From NCBI GenBank assembly GCA_027078365.1, contig JALWYQ010000044.1, forward strand, positions 1 through 64,000: a DNA stretch of 64,000 nucleotides, read 5' to 3'. The position numbers were made by a program, and so were the translations under genes. Below the pieces are notes generated by a model, which did not search any database, was not told where the DNA came from, and saw only the letters and a program-made list of their open reading frames with translations. Below are positions 24,027-33,454 of the stretch, in pieces (the first letter of the stretch is position 1; each line of letters begins with the position of its first letter). The DNA is from Phycisphaerae bacterium (lineage in GTDB: Bacteria > Planctomycetota > Phycisphaerae > Sedimentisphaerales > Sedimentisphaeraceae).

Positions 24027-24884
24027 ATGTCAGAGATTACTGCAGCAGCAGTTATGAAACTGCGTAAGATGAGCGGTCAAGGAATGATGGACTGCAAGAA
24101 TGCGTTAAAAGAAACAAATGGTGACGTAGAGAAGGCAATGGAGATTTTGCGTAAGAAGGGTCTTGCGACTATGGCCAAAAGAGCCGCTAGAGACACTTCT
24201 GAGGGTAGAGTTGTTGTTAAATCAAAAGATAACGCAACTGTTATGGTTTCGCTTTGCTGCGAGACAGACTTCGTTGCGAAAAATGATGACTTTGTTGCAA
24301 CAGCGGATAAACTAGCTGATATAGCATTTGCAGCAGCTGAGATGTCTGCTGAGGCTCTTGGCGCAGTTGATTGTGATGGAAAACCTTTCTCAGAGGTGAT
24401 TACTGAACTTGTTAGTAAGACAGGCGAAAAGACTGAGATTGGCGACTGTGCTAAATTTAGTGCTGGTGACAATGGTTTTGTTGCAACATATACCCACTTT
24501 GACGACAAGAGTGGTGCGATGGTTGAGATAGAGTGTGATAGTGCTAGTACTGCCTCTAACGAAGATCTAAAGAGAGTTGCTAGCGAGATTTGCATGCACA
24601 TCACAGCGGTTAAACCGGTGTCTCTAGACAAGGACAGCTTTGACCCTGAAATAATCGAAAAAGAGAAAGCTATTGCTGCTGAGCAGGTTAAAGATAAGCC
24701 AGCTAATATCATTGAGAAGATTATTGAAGGAAAGATAAACAAGTTCTTGTCTGATAACTGCCTTGTAAATCAGAAGTTTGTTAAGAACGAAGATCTTACA
24801 GTCGAGCAGGCTCTATCTGCAGCGGCTAAAGCAGCTGGCGGAGAGGCTAAGATTAAGAGATTTACAAGGGTTGAGATTTCTTAA
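24027..24884 (+). CDS. tsf: Translation elongation factor Ts
   Basis: Guanine-nucleotide exchange factor for EF-Tu, 285 residues. ATG 24027 (MSEITAAAVMKLRKMSGQGM) has GGAG 6 bp upstream; the TTG at 24015 is rejected. An N-terminal UBA-like domain shows MMDCKNALKETNGDVEKAME. The core follows with VSLCCETDFVAKNDDF and the ENCLVNQKFVKNEDLTV-type C-terminal motif (here starting DNCL). The repeat order is full length. Confidence 0.97.
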   Translation: MSEITAAAVMKLRKMSGQGMMDCKNALKETNGDVEKAMEILRKKGLATMAKRAARDTSEGRVVVKSKDNATVMVSLCCETDFVAKNDDFVATADKLADIAFAAAEMSAEALGAVDCDGKPFSEVITELVSKTGEKTEIGDCAKFSAGDNGFVATYTHFDDKSGAMVEIECDSASTASNEDLKRVASEICMHITAVKPVSLDKDSFDPEIIEKEKAIAAEQVKDKPANIIEKIIEGKINKFLSDNCLVNQKFVKNEDLTVEQALSAAAKAAGGEAKIKRFTRVEIS

Positions 24885-24905
24885 GTCCCCTTAAATATTA
24901 AAATC

Positions 24906-24942
24906 AAAAGCACCGGCGTTTCACACGTCGGTGCTTTTTTGT
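24906..24942 (+). terminator. Terminator of tsf
   Basis: AAAAGCACCGGCG pairs with CGTCGGTGCTTTT (one G-T wobble) around an 8-nt loop, followed by more T. Confidence 0.85.
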
Positions 24943-25021
24943 TGGCTTTTCTTGGAAATAACAATAAGCTAACATAGCAATGAAAATTATGGTAATATTG
25001 TATCTAAAAGATTTGGCAATA

Positions 25022-25050
25022 TTGATAAAAGCCTTTTTTTCTGTTATAAG
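25022..25050 (+). promoter_or_regulatory. Promoter of pyrH-frr
   Basis: TTGATA (25022-25027), a 17-bp spacer and TATAAG (25045-25050) lie 46 bp before the pyrH ATG. Confidence 0.6.
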
Positions 25051-25095
25051 GTGAGTATCTAATCTAACTCTAGTTCAACTTGATAGGTCAAAATC

Positions 25096-25812
25096 ATGAG
25101 TAATGTTAAATACAACAGAGTTCTGCTCAAGATATCTGGAGAGAGTCTTTGTGAGTCGGGTGGTTTTGGTATTGATTCGAAACAGAGCGTATCTATAGCT
25201 AAACGCATATCCAGTATTTGCAAATTGGGTGCGCAAGTTGCAATCGTTAATGGTGGAGGTAATTTTCTGCGTGGAGCGGCCTTCTCAAAAGACGGCATTT
25301 TTCCAAGATCAACATCCGATTATATGGGAATGCTTGCAACTATTATGAACTCTGCGGCTCTAAAAGAAACATTGGAATATTGTGGTCAGCCTGCGAAGGT
25401 GCTAAGCGCTATACCCGTTCCTGCGATTGCAGAATTATTTACCAGAACTAGGGCATTAGAAGAACTCAATAACGGCAAGGTTGTGATTCTTTCTGGTGGA
25501 ACGGGAAACCCATTCTTTTCAACGGACACATGTGCGGCGCTTCGTGCATCTGAGATTGAAGCTGATTTAATTATCAAAGCGACGAAGGTAGATGGCGTTT
25601 ACGATGATGACCCTATGAAAAATCCAGCGGCAAAGCTGATAAAAAAAATCCGCTATCAAGATATCATCAGCAATGATCTTAAGATTATGGATCATGCAGC
25701 GGTTAGTTTGTGTAGAGAGAATAATATCCCTGTAAGAGTGATTAATATTTTCAAAGAAGGCAATATTAAAGATACTCTTGAGGGAAAAGATGTTGGAACT
25801 ATTATCTGTTAA
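25096..25812 (+). CDS. pyrH: Uridylate kinase PyrH
   Basis: Amino-acid-kinase-fold UMP kinase, producing UDP. The 238 residues show LLKISGESL, AIVNGGGNFLRGA, DYMGMLATIMNSAAL, LSGGTGNPFFSTDTCAALRA and KATKVDGVYDDDP in the expected order. The Shine-Dalgarno site is weak (AGGT). It lies 16 bp before frr, so the two are cotranscribed. Confidence 0.97.
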   Translation: MSNVKYNRVLLKISGESLCESGGFGIDSKQSVSIAKRISSICKLGAQVAIVNGGGNFLRGAAFSKDGIFPRSTSDYMGMLATIMNSAALKETLEYCGQPAKVLSAIPVPAIAELFTRTRALEELNNGKVVILSGGTGNPFFSTDTCAALRASEIEADLIIKATKVDGVYDDDPMKNPAAKLIKKIRYQDIISNDLKIMDHAAVSLCRENNIPVRVINIFKEGNIKDTLEGKDVGTIIC

Positions 25813-25828
25813 TTAACGGAGTTTTAAA

Positions 25829-26389
25829 ATGCCACTCAAAGAAATTATGAAGAACCATGAAAATAGCATGAAGAAAGCGGTTGAGTTTCTAGACGCTGAG
25901 TATAAGGGAGTGCGCAGTGGAAGGGCGTCTACCGGTTTGGTTGACAATCTAAAGATTGATTATTATGGCAACCCAACACCACTGCTTCAAATGGCAACAA
26001 CTTCTGCGCCGGATGCAACTAGCATTGTTATTAAGCCGTTTGACCCATCAAGTGCTAAGGATATTGAAAAGGCTATAAAGGCTAGTGATTTGGGCTTGTC
26101 TCCACATGTTGATGGTGGTGTTATCAGGCTTACTGTGCCTCCGATGAGTCAGGAGCGTCGTGAGAAGGTTGCTACTCAAGTGAAGAATATGGGAGAGCAA
26201 CAAAAGGTTTCTGTCAGAAATGTTCGTCGCGATGCAAATAAAAAGATTGATGATTTAGAAAAATCAAAAGAGATTTCTGAAGACCAAAGAGACAGAGCTA
26301 AAAAAGAAGTTGATGATATCACAAAGAAATATATCTCACAGATAGATGAAGCGATAAAAGCTAAAGTTAATGAAATATTGAGTAGCTAA
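25829..26389 (+). CDS. frr: Ribosome recycling factor
   Basis: Splits post-termination ribosomes together with EF-G. The 186 residues show the family pattern GVRSGRASTGLVDNLKIDYYG, PLLQMATTSAPDA, and IRLTVPPMSQERREKV, then the basic triple-helix-bundle C-terminus (VRNVRRDANKKIDDLEK). CGGAG precedes the ATG. It ends the rpsB-tsf-pyrH-frr cluster. Confidence 0.97.
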   Translation: MPLKEIMKNHENSMKKAVEFLDAEYKGVRSGRASTGLVDNLKIDYYGNPTPLLQMATTSAPDATSIVIKPFDPSSAKDIEKAIKASDLGLSPHVDGGVIRLTVPPMSQERREKVATQVKNMGEQQKVSVRNVRRDANKKIDDLEKSKEISEDQRDRAKKEVDDITKKYISQIDEAIKAKVNEILSS

Positions 26390-26402
26390 CTATAATACTT
26401 AT

Positions 26403-26437
26403 AGCGGTAGTGTGGATATATAGTCTATGCTACCGCT
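26403..26437 (+). other. Hairpin after frr
   Basis: AGCGGTAG (26403-26410) pairs with CTACCGCT (26430-26437) around a 19-nt loop. No T run follows, so it is at best a poor intrinsic terminator; it could protect the 3' end of the transcript. Confidence 0.4.
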
Positions 26438-26544
26438 GTAGTAAACTGTGAATCTTAATATAAGTTCTATCTGCGCATCTATCAGCGTTGTCGGGGTATT
26501 GCGAGATTTAGCTTGGTTCCTATATAGAAAGGAGCAATTCTGTT

Positions 26545-29500
26545 ATGGACGATGAAAAAGCTTCTCAAGTTGCTTCTACAGGGAGATTTAGCTTTCATTT
26601 TCATTTCTGGTTAAAGACAACAGCCGTTATTATCCTATTATTAATACTTGCTATTATCTTCATACCACAGATTGTATCTACTAAAGCTGGAAATCGTTTT
26701 ATCATCAAAACGATAAAGACGCATACAGGCTCTGATGTATCATTTGAAAAGCTCTCTTACAGTTGGTCTGATGGTCTCAGAGTAAAGGCTCTCTCTTACA
26801 AGGATTCTCAGAGGGGAATCGAACTAGAGATTGCTGATTTAAAGAGTAAGCCTTCTTTAGTTGCGCTATTAGCACACGATATTGTCTTGCGAGAAACAGT
26901 TATAGATAACTGCAGACTCAATCTCTGCGTTTCTTATTATCAATTCAATAAAGATAACCAAGAAAAACTCTTGGAAGCTAGATCATCTTCAGAAAAAACA
27001 TTTAAGATTTCTAGTCTAGATATTACAGTAAACGACTCTAAGGCTAATATTGTCTTAAGGGATGTTCAGGGAAAAGATATCAATCTTGAGTTGTCAGATT
27101 TCAATCTACATTCTTTGATAAATACAAATGGAGAATATAGCGAGCTTAATTTAGTCACTAAGCTTGGAGGCAATAAGGCTAATTCAAGGATTGACGTTGA
27201 AAGTAAATTTATCATACCTACAGAAGAGTGGTCGCTGTCGAATACCACCGCAGATTTAGATATTGTTGTAAAGGATTTGGATTTAGAAACTGTTTCACCT
27301 CTATTTGCGTTAGCCAAGATTAAGGTTAAAACAAGTGGATTGTTAAATTCAACTATTGTTGCGCAAATAAAAAATGGCTCTGTTGATAAATTTGTAATGG
27401 AAGCAAATTCCAAGGCAATTGAGTTTGGCGGAGATATTCTAAATTCAGATATATTTAAAGCCAATAATCTTAAACTAGAAGCAGATTTAACATCAAAAGA
27501 TTTCGCCTTTGATATTCATAAGCTCTTATTAAAGAGTGATTGGTTTGATATTAATCTCTCAGGAGATTTGCCATACAACCTTGGAAGTTTTGAGCAGTTG
27601 TTAAAAACTAATTCTTCAAATATATTGAAGTCGCAGATTGATGTTGATTTGAATCAGCTAGCTAGCCAATTCCCCAATACTCTTAAGTTGCCTGAAGATT
27701 TATTCTTAGAGTCTGGGCGTCTTAGGGCTGTTGTTAAAAAGGGTTTAACAGAAGATAATAAAGATGCAATATTGTTAGAGGCAGGCATTAACAATCTATC
27801 AATTGTTAAAGATTCTAAACGCATAGATTTAGACAGAGCTGCAAATATAAAATCCGCTCTCTTTTTAGCTGATAATGGTTTGCTTAGCTATACTTGTGAT
27901 TTTGAGAGTAACTTTGGCATGATTGACCTTGCCGGTAATCTTAAACAAGTTGGATACAACGCAGATGTGGATATCTCTAAAACATTAAACACTTTGCGTT
28001 CATTTATACCTTTAGCTACTACATCTATTTCTGGTGTGCTAACATCTAATGGTACCGTAACGATCGGTAAGGATATAAAGGTAGTAGGTGAAGGTGATAT
28101 TGAGAAGTTATCTGTCGTCAAAGAAAATAGAAAGCTTTCATTTGAGAAAATAGATTCTGATTACAACTTTTCTCTGTCGAAGCAGGGGGATATCTTTGTA
28201 GAATCACTACGTTTTTCAAGCGATAACAATTCGGTTGAAGCAAAGAAGTTTAAGATAGGACTCTCCAACTCAAGCAAGAAGAGATATTCAGGAAACATAA
28301 ACATAGATTGCGATTTGGCAAAATTGCTATCTATAGGGCAATTTGTTCAAAACTCATATGGTGATATCAAACTCAATGGAAGAATTGCAAGCCCGCTTGA
28401 TGTGAATATCGATGGCAGTAATATCTCAATCAAAACTAAAGAGGCTAAAATCGATAAGCTCAAGATTTCTCATGGCAATGACAAAGGGTTTTTTCAGAAA
28501 TATGTGAATCTATCCCTCGACACAAACCTTGACCTTGATTCAGAAATATACGATGTTCAAATAAAGCTAGAGAGCCCAAGCTTTGATATTACTGATGCTA
28601 GAATTTCTCAAAAAGTTGCTAGTGGCCAAGCCAGCATAGATGCCAAAATAGTAGCACAAATAGATTTTGCTCGTATTGGCGACTTGGCGAGTGAATTTGT
28701 TCCAGATGAACTTAAGATGACAGGGCAAAGGCAAGCTCGTTGCGAACTTAAGGGTTCTTATCCAATTGAATATCCAGAGAAGATATTTGATAACTTAACG
28801 GCGCATTTGTCATTTGGTTTTGAATCTGCAGATTATATGGGGCTCTCCTTTGGTAAGAGTGATTTTGATGTAACTGTATCTGATGGAGTCTTAACGTTAG
28901 CACCATTTAGAGCGAGCGTTAATAATGGCCATGTTAATTTTGCGGCATATTCAAAATTGAATAAATCGCCGCGATTAATGGTAATTCCATACCCTATCTA
29001 TATCATAGAGAACGTCGAGCTCAATAGAGAAACTACAGAGAAAATGCTCAAATATGTTAATCCTATCTTTGCAGGCGCTATTGAAGCAGCCGGAGTGGTA
29101 AATCTTAAATGCAATAAACTTATTATCCCACTTGGAGATGAGAGTAAAGATTATACTGAGATTGAAGGCATAATTTCCCTAGATAATGTTTATTTGAGCT
29201 CTAATGGTCTGATGGGAGAAATTGCAAAACATATAGGAGTTTCCAAAGAAGAGCCAATTAGAATCAGAGAAACGTATTTTACCCTTAAAGATTCAGTGCT
29301 ATCTTACAAGGATATGCAGGTTGATTTTGGCAATAATCCAGTTAACTTTAGAGGTAAGATCTATCTTGATGATAGGATCGATATGGATGTTGTATTGCCA
29401 TATACGTATTCAGGTCGTACAATCACTACGGGGCAAGATAGTGATGATAGGGTGGTATTGCCAATAACGGGCGATCTTAACAATCCTAAGATTGATTTTA

Positions 29501-29577
29501 ATGCGGCGATTGATCACGGCATAAAAAAAATAATCGACAATGAATTGCAGCGACAGCTTAAGAAGCTATTTAAATAG
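26545..29577 (+). CDS. AsmA/YhdP-like membrane-anchored protein
   Basis: A 1010-residue protein with an N-terminal membrane anchor (about residues 22-46) and a long beta-rich periplasmic body. The opening (RFIIKTIKTHTGSDVSFEKLSYSW-type segment) and the C-terminal block (FRGKIYLDDRIDMDVVLPY, then VLPITGDLNNPKIDF) are typical of the AsmA/DUF3971 group. These are thought to bridge the periplasm and move phospholipid toward the outer membrane. AAGGAG lies 10 bp before ATG. The stop is 16 bp from the next gene, a YihY-type membrane protein. The lipid-transport role is inferred from family. Confidence 0.8.
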   Translation: MDDEKASQVASTGRFSFHFHFWLKTTAVIILLLILAIIFIPQIVSTKAGNRFIIKTIKTHTGSDVSFEKLSYSWSDGLRVKALSYKDSQRGIELEIADLKSKPSLVALLAHDIVLRETVIDNCRLNLCVSYYQFNKDNQEKLLEARSSSEKTFKISSLDITVNDSKANIVLRDVQGKDINLELSDFNLHSLINTNGEYSELNLVTKLGGNKANSRIDVESKFIIPTEEWSLSNTTADLDIVVKDLDLETVSPLFALAKIKVKTSGLLNSTIVAQIKNGSVDKFVMEANSKAIEFGGDILNSDIFKANNLKLEADLTSKDFAFDIHKLLLKSDWFDINLSGDLPYNLGSFEQLLKTNSSNILKSQIDVDLNQLASQFPNTLKLPEDLFLESGRLRAVVKKGLTEDNKDAILLEAGINNLSIVKDSKRIDLDRAANIKSALFLADNGLLSYTCDFESNFGMIDLAGNLKQVGYNADVDISKTLNTLRSFIPLATTSISGVLTSNGTVTIGKDIKVVGEGDIEKLSVVKENRKLSFEKIDSDYNFSLSKQGDIFVESLRFSSDNNSVEAKKFKIGLSNSSKKRYSGNINIDCDLAKLLSIGQFVQNSYGDIKLNGRIASPLDVNIDGSNISIKTKEAKIDKLKISHGNDKGFFQKYVNLSLDTNLDLDSEIYDVQIKLESPSFDITDARISQKVASGQASIDAKIVAQIDFARIGDLASEFVPDELKMTGQRQARCELKGSYPIEYPEKIFDNLTAHLSFGFESADYMGLSFGKSDFDVTVSDGVLTLAPFRASVNNGHVNFAAYSKLNKSPRLMVIPYPIYIIENVELNRETTEKMLKYVNPIFAGAIEAAGVVNLKCNKLIIPLGDESKDYTEIEGIISLDNVYLSSNGLMGEIAKHIGVSKEEPIRIRETYFTLKDSVLSYKDMQVDFGNNPVNFRGKIYLDDRIDMDVVLPYTYSGRTITTGQDSDDRVVLPITGDLNNPKIDFNAAIDHGIKKIIDNELQRQLKKLFK

Positions 29578-29593
29578 TCAAAGGGGCTTTCTA

Positions 29594-30961
29594 ATGATTG
29601 AAGCAGTTTTAAATAAAATCAGAAATATCTTAACTTCGCCAACTGAAGAACTTGGTAGAATGACGAGATTTGCAATTTATCAACTAAAACTTTGGGTCCT
29701 GTGCCGGAAGCTTTTAATTCGAAATCGTTACGGTCAGCAGGCAGCGGCTCTATCCTATCATACAATATTTGGGGTTATCCCTCTTGCTATAATTATGTTG
29801 TTGATATTTCAGTCTTTTCCATCTCATCAAGGTATATCTGAGCAGGTAAGACAATTTATGTATGACCGCCTTGAGCTCTCTCAATTTCAGTATCCATCTC
29901 CAGATGGCTCTGGAGAGACGATTTTACTTACAGACTATATTGATAAGTTGCTAGGTAATTTCTTTAATCGCTCTAGTAAAGGCTCAGTTACTATCGTGAG
30001 TCTTTTAGTGGTTGCTTGGGCTGCGATTGGATTGCTCAGTACTATTGAAAGAACTTTTAATAATATCTGGAATGTGCGACATGGTCGCTCGTTGATAGCT
30101 AGGATTTTTAGTTACTGGACACCTCTAACGCTAGGACCACTATTGCTTGGAGCTGCAATGTTTCTAACGGCTAACCCTCTAGTGCGTCGATGGCACGATG
30201 CTGCAGTTGTTAGTTGGACTGCGCCTATTTTACCGTACTTAATAAATGTTGCGGCGTTGTTTGTTCTTTATTGGTCGATACCAAATACGAAGGTTAAGGT
30301 CTCTTCGGCATTATGGGCGGCAGCTGTTGCAGCATTAATTTGGACGTTAGTTAAAGCCTTGATGCATACATACGTAACAAAATTTATTCCATACAATCAA
30401 CTCTATGGTGTTCTTGGGTTGATACCACTTACAATCCTATGGATATCTATCACTTGGAAGATTGTTTTATTTGGAGTGCAATTAAGTTATACAACTCAGA
30501 ATTTTGAACAACTTGACGAAGCAGAATTGCGGTCATCTGGTGGCGGTGATAATTATTTTATGGTTAATGATGAGATCGTTATTGATATCGTTAATGAGAT
30601 TTCCGCTGCATTCGAAGCTGGCGAGAAACCGATGACGATCGAATCTCTCTGTAAGAAGTTAAACATACCTGCAGATTTTGCAGAGGCAATTCTTGATCAC
30701 CTAGTATCTGAAAATATTATCTACATTACTAGTGAGCCATCTGATGGATATGTGCCAGCAACAAGCGCAGCCAATTTTTCTATTGGTACGATTTTGTCTG
30801 CGATATCGAGTAAGAAGCTTGGTTACAGCGAGGCAAGCTCAAGGGAGAACAAGTTGCTAAAAGAAGCAATATCAAAGAGCAAAGAATACTTAGCAAATTA
30901 CACTCTTGCAGATTTGCAACGTCAAAAAGAAACTCAAGGCTACGAATCGAGAGATGATTAG
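29594..30961 (+). CDS. YihY/BrkB-family inner-membrane protein
   Basis: Polytopic protein of 455 residues. ATG 29594 is preferred because AAGGGG lies 7 bp upstream; a longer frame from 29540 would overlap the AsmA-like gene. The YihY core is recognised from QQAAALSYHTIFGVIPLAI, WAAIGLLSTIERTFNNIW and the final NQLYGVLGLIPLTILWISITW, within six hydrophobic segments. A C-terminal cytoplasmic region (about 330-455) looks like a winged-helix-type domain (PMTIESLCKKLNIPADFAEAI) of the kind seen in some long family members. Function unknown; it was once mislabelled ribonuclease BN. Confidence 0.85.
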   Translation: MIEAVLNKIRNILTSPTEELGRMTRFAIYQLKLWVLCRKLLIRNRYGQQAAALSYHTIFGVIPLAIIMLLIFQSFPSHQGISEQVRQFMYDRLELSQFQYPSPDGSGETILLTDYIDKLLGNFFNRSSKGSVTIVSLLVVAWAAIGLLSTIERTFNNIWNVRHGRSLIARIFSYWTPLTLGPLLLGAAMFLTANPLVRRWHDAAVVSWTAPILPYLINVAALFVLYWSIPNTKVKVSSALWAAAVAALIWTLVKALMHTYVTKFIPYNQLYGVLGLIPLTILWISITWKIVLFGVQLSYTTQNFEQLDEAELRSSGGGDNYFMVNDEIVIDIVNEISAAFEAGEKPMTIESLCKKLNIPADFAEAILDHLVSENIIYITSEPSDGYVPATSAANFSIGTILSAISSKKLGYSEASSRENKLLKEAISKSKEYLANYTLADLQRQKETQGYESRDD

Positions 30962-31019
30962 TTTTTGTATGGATAGACGAGAGGGGATGTAACGAATAAA
31001 AGAACTGTTAGGGATACAA

Positions 31020-31056
31020 GAGAAACCCAGAGGTAGCCATGAGAGACTGCTCTTTG
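31020..31056. terminator. Terminator-like hairpin after YihY gene
   Basis: GAGAAACCCAGAG pairs with CTCTTTGGGTTTCT with a small bulge; TTTG follows on the plus strand. It lies between convergent genes. Confidence 0.6.
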
Positions 31057-31099
31057 GGTTTCTTTGTGTGTATTTTAAATTAACCAGAGATGGTTTGTG

Positions 31100-31429
31100 C
31101 TAGTCTTTATTTATTATGCAAGCCTTGATAGTCTCTGTTGTAACCATTCCACTTGCTATGGCTGTTTCTAAAAACGGAAGGAATAGCTCGATATTCTCTT
31201 TAAAGTCAATGATTTCAATAATAATTGGCAAATCCTCACTTATACGTAATATACTTTCGTAGTGTAATTTACTATGTAGGCCAAAGCTCATTACCCCTCT
31301 AGTTACCGTTACACCAGAGATGCCTAGTTCTTGCGCCTTGTTAACGATTCGATCGTAGAGAAGTCTATGCTCGTATTTATCACTTTCGTTGATATAAATT
31401 TTAAGTCTAGTTTTCTCTATTAGTTTCAT
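31100..31429 (-). CDS. DUF190 family protein
   Basis: A 109-residue PII-like-fold protein (DUF190/COG1993). It opens with a KTRLKIYINESDKY segment, followed by GISGVTVTRGVMSFG and a PIIIEIID strand. DUF190 genes are repeatedly found directly after crcB, as here (10-bp gap), suggesting a part in fluoride handling or its sensing, although the biochemical role is not known. AGGAG lies 7 bp before the ATG. Confidence 0.85.
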   Translation of the reverse strand: MKLIEKTRLKIYINESDKYEHRLLYDRIVNKAQELGISGVTVTRGVMSFGLHSKLHYESILRISEDLPIIIEIIDFKENIELFLPFLETAIASGMVTTETIKACIINKD

Positions 31430-31439
31430 GAGAAATCTC

Positions 31440-31817
31440 CTACCTAATTAAATGCAATAATGCCTTAGCTGTAATCAAACCTAACACAACCATTAAGACT
31501 CCACCAATGTTACTAACCACTATATTAATAATGGCAGGAATCCATTGGTTAGTTCTGATCAAATTTGTGGTTTCTAAAGCAAAGGTTGAAAACGTAGTAA
31601 ATGCGCCGAGAAAGCCTATGAATATCATACTATGAAGCTCTGGTGATATAACCATTCTAGAAGTAATTGGCAAAAGCAGGCCTATAACAAAACATCCTAT
31701 CATATTGACTGTTAATGTTGGTATTGGCCAGATAGAATTGTCTACTAGACCGCCAACAAGGTATCTTGCAAGCGCGCCCAAAGCTCCACCAGATATAATA
31801 GCAATCAGTTTAAGCAT
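31440..31817 (-). CDS. crcB: Fluoride channel CrcB/Fluc
   Basis: Small four-helix fluoride exporter working as a dual-topology dimer. ATG 31817 gives 125 residues, the normal length. The motifs GGALGALARYL (GxxGAxxRY), TLTVNMIGCFVIGL (Asn pore residue) and GFLGAFTTFSTFALE (the FTTFSTF phenylalanine box) are all intact. It heads a crcB-DUF190 pair, divergent from the aldo/keto reductase. I looked for a fluoride riboswitch upstream and saw none. Confidence 0.93.
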   Translation of the reverse strand: MLKLIAIISGGALGALARYLVGGLVDNSIWPIPTLTVNMIGCFVIGLLLPITSRMVISPELHSMIFIGFLGAFTTFSTFALETTNLIRTNQWIPAIINIVVSNIGGVLMVVLGLITAKALLHLIR

Positions 31818-32009
31818 AGATACACTCTCTCTAGGAAAATAATAAAAAGAAGTCCCCATAAGTTTACATTTTTAGTTGTTAGTGGTCAATTTATAAATAC
31901 GGTCCTGTTTTCTAGTATTGATTCTCAAAGTATCTCTGTTATTTCTGTGTGATTTATTGTAGTATACTATCTTGCTATGGATAATCGTTTTTTAGAAGGG
32001 TTCTTTAGC

Positions 32010-33155
32010 ATGATATACAAACAATATGGTAACACAGGATTAAAGGTCTCCGCTGTTGGTTTTGGTGGTATGCGGTTTGATACTACTAAATCAAATGAAG
32101 AGAATGCAGAACTTGTCTTATATGCCTATGATAAGGGTATAAACTTTTTTGATACAGCCCCTGCCTACTGTGGCGACAGAAGTGAAGATATCTTTGGGAT
32201 AGCGTTTAGACAATTAACTGCGCAGAGGAAGAAGTTTTTTGTTTCTACAAAAGGAACACCAATTGAGTTTGATACTGCGCAAAAAGCACAGGATGCAGTT
32301 GATAGGTCTCTTGAGCGTTTGGGCATAGACTACATAGATTTTTACTATGTATGGTGTATTCGTACGATGGCACAATACGAACTCGCAATGATTGATGGTG
32401 GTCAATATGAGGGATTACTAGAGGCTAAATCACAGAAGAAAATTAAGCACATCACGATATCTTCTCATCTTAGAGGGGATCAGCTAGGTAATATTCTAGC
32501 GAAAGATGAGTTTGATGGAGTTTTGCTTGGCATTAATATCCTAAATTTTGGATATCGTTGGAAAGCCGTCGAATTAGCCCATGAGAAAGGTCTGGGCGTG
32601 GTTGCCATGAATCCTCTTGCAGGTGGAGTTATTCCGCAAAATGAAAACAAGCTCTCCTACCTTGCCAGTGAAAACGAGACGCCAACTGAGGCCGCTCTTA
32701 GATTTTGTATCTCTTCTCCTCAAATAGCTGTTACTCTAAATGGTTTTACCACAAAAGAGCATATTGATATGGCTTGCAAAGTTGCAGAGTCGGCTAAAGA
32801 GTTTAGCTCAGAGACACTTGATAAAATTAGAAAATCTACACCAGATGGCGTTAATAGACTGTGTACTTCCTGCGGATATTGTTTGAGAGATTGCCCAAAG
32901 AAGATCCCAATTTCGGGATATCTGCAGATTTATAACGAGTCTCTGATTGCAGATAGAAGCGATTCTGAGATGATTAAGTTGATAAAAGACAATCATAGCT
33001 GGGGGCTTCTAGCTGATAAATGGGGCGATGCTAAAGATTGTATTAGATGTCACAGGTGCGAAGAAAATTGTACGCAACATATTGATATTATGGATCGCCT
33101 AGAGCAGATGAGCAGGTGGGAAGAAAAAGCGTATGAGTTAGAAGAGAATTCATAG
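32010..33155 (+). CDS. Aldo/keto reductase with C-terminal 4Fe-4S ferredoxin domain
   Basis: A 381-residue redox protein. The ATG at 32010 has AAGGG 9 bp upstream; the ATG at 31977 has no Shine-Dalgarno and sits next to a TATACT box (31963-31968). Residues 1-280 are the AKR barrel: VGFGGMRF, FFDTAPAYC (the catalytic Tyr is in this segment), STKGTP, DRSLERLGIDYIDFYYVW and ISPQIAVTLNGF. The last 100 residues hold CTSCGYCLRDCPKKIPI and CIRCHRCEENCTQHI, two ferredoxin-type Cys sets. This combination is common in anaerobes; substrate unknown. Confidence 0.9.
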   Translation: MIYKQYGNTGLKVSAVGFGGMRFDTTKSNEENAELVLYAYDKGINFFDTAPAYCGDRSEDIFGIAFRQLTAQRKKFFVSTKGTPIEFDTAQKAQDAVDRSLERLGIDYIDFYYVWCIRTMAQYELAMIDGGQYEGLLEAKSQKKIKHITISSHLRGDQLGNILAKDEFDGVLLGINILNFGYRWKAVELAHEKGLGVVAMNPLAGGVIPQNENKLSYLASENETPTEAALRFCISSPQIAVTLNGFTTKEHIDMACKVAESAKEFSSETLDKIRKSTPDGVNRLCTSCGYCLRDCPKKIPISGYLQIYNESLIADRSDSEMIKLIKDNHSWGLLADKWGDAKDCIRCHRCEENCTQHIDIMDRLEQMSRWEEKAYELEENS

Positions 33156-33454
33156 AGTTTGATTAACACTCTTGCCTCCTTAATGCTATTCGTTAAGCGA
33201 GACAGTAGCAACTGGCCTTTGATCAAAATGTAGGAGAGTCCCGACTTTCTTTTGCATCCTTACTGTCGTTTGCGTCCTTTGTGTTAAGGAAAGCAAAGCG
33301 GTAAACCTCTCCAGTATTAATAGAGGATAGCTCTCAATTACCAGATTTGAGGGTATTGGTTCTAGAATCACAAAAGGCTCCCCCTTTGCAAGGGAAGCCT
33401 TCCGATGAACCACTTCAAATGGTTTGATGTGATTATTATAAAGTGATGCAATTT
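33156..33454. other. Gene-free stretch between convergent genes
   Basis: About 300 bp with one terminator hairpin (33370-33398) serving the minus-strand gene. Short open frames here lack a ribosome-binding site or recognisable product. Confidence 0.5.
33370..33398 (-). terminator. Terminator of the minus-strand PEP-CTERM gene
   Basis: AAGGCT and CCCTT pair with AAGGG and AGCCTT, with a small internal loop. On the minus strand the hairpin is followed by TTTTGTG, about 57 bp past the stop of the gene ending at 33455. Confidence 0.65.

Noticed and set aside
24077-24742. 221-codon minus-strand frame opposite tsf
   Set aside because: Ser/Ala-rich reverse of tsf; no homology and no start signal.
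31818-32009. Fluoride riboswitch upstream of crcB
   Set aside because: The GGCGAUGG core and pseudoknot partners of the crcB motif are not present on the minus strand.
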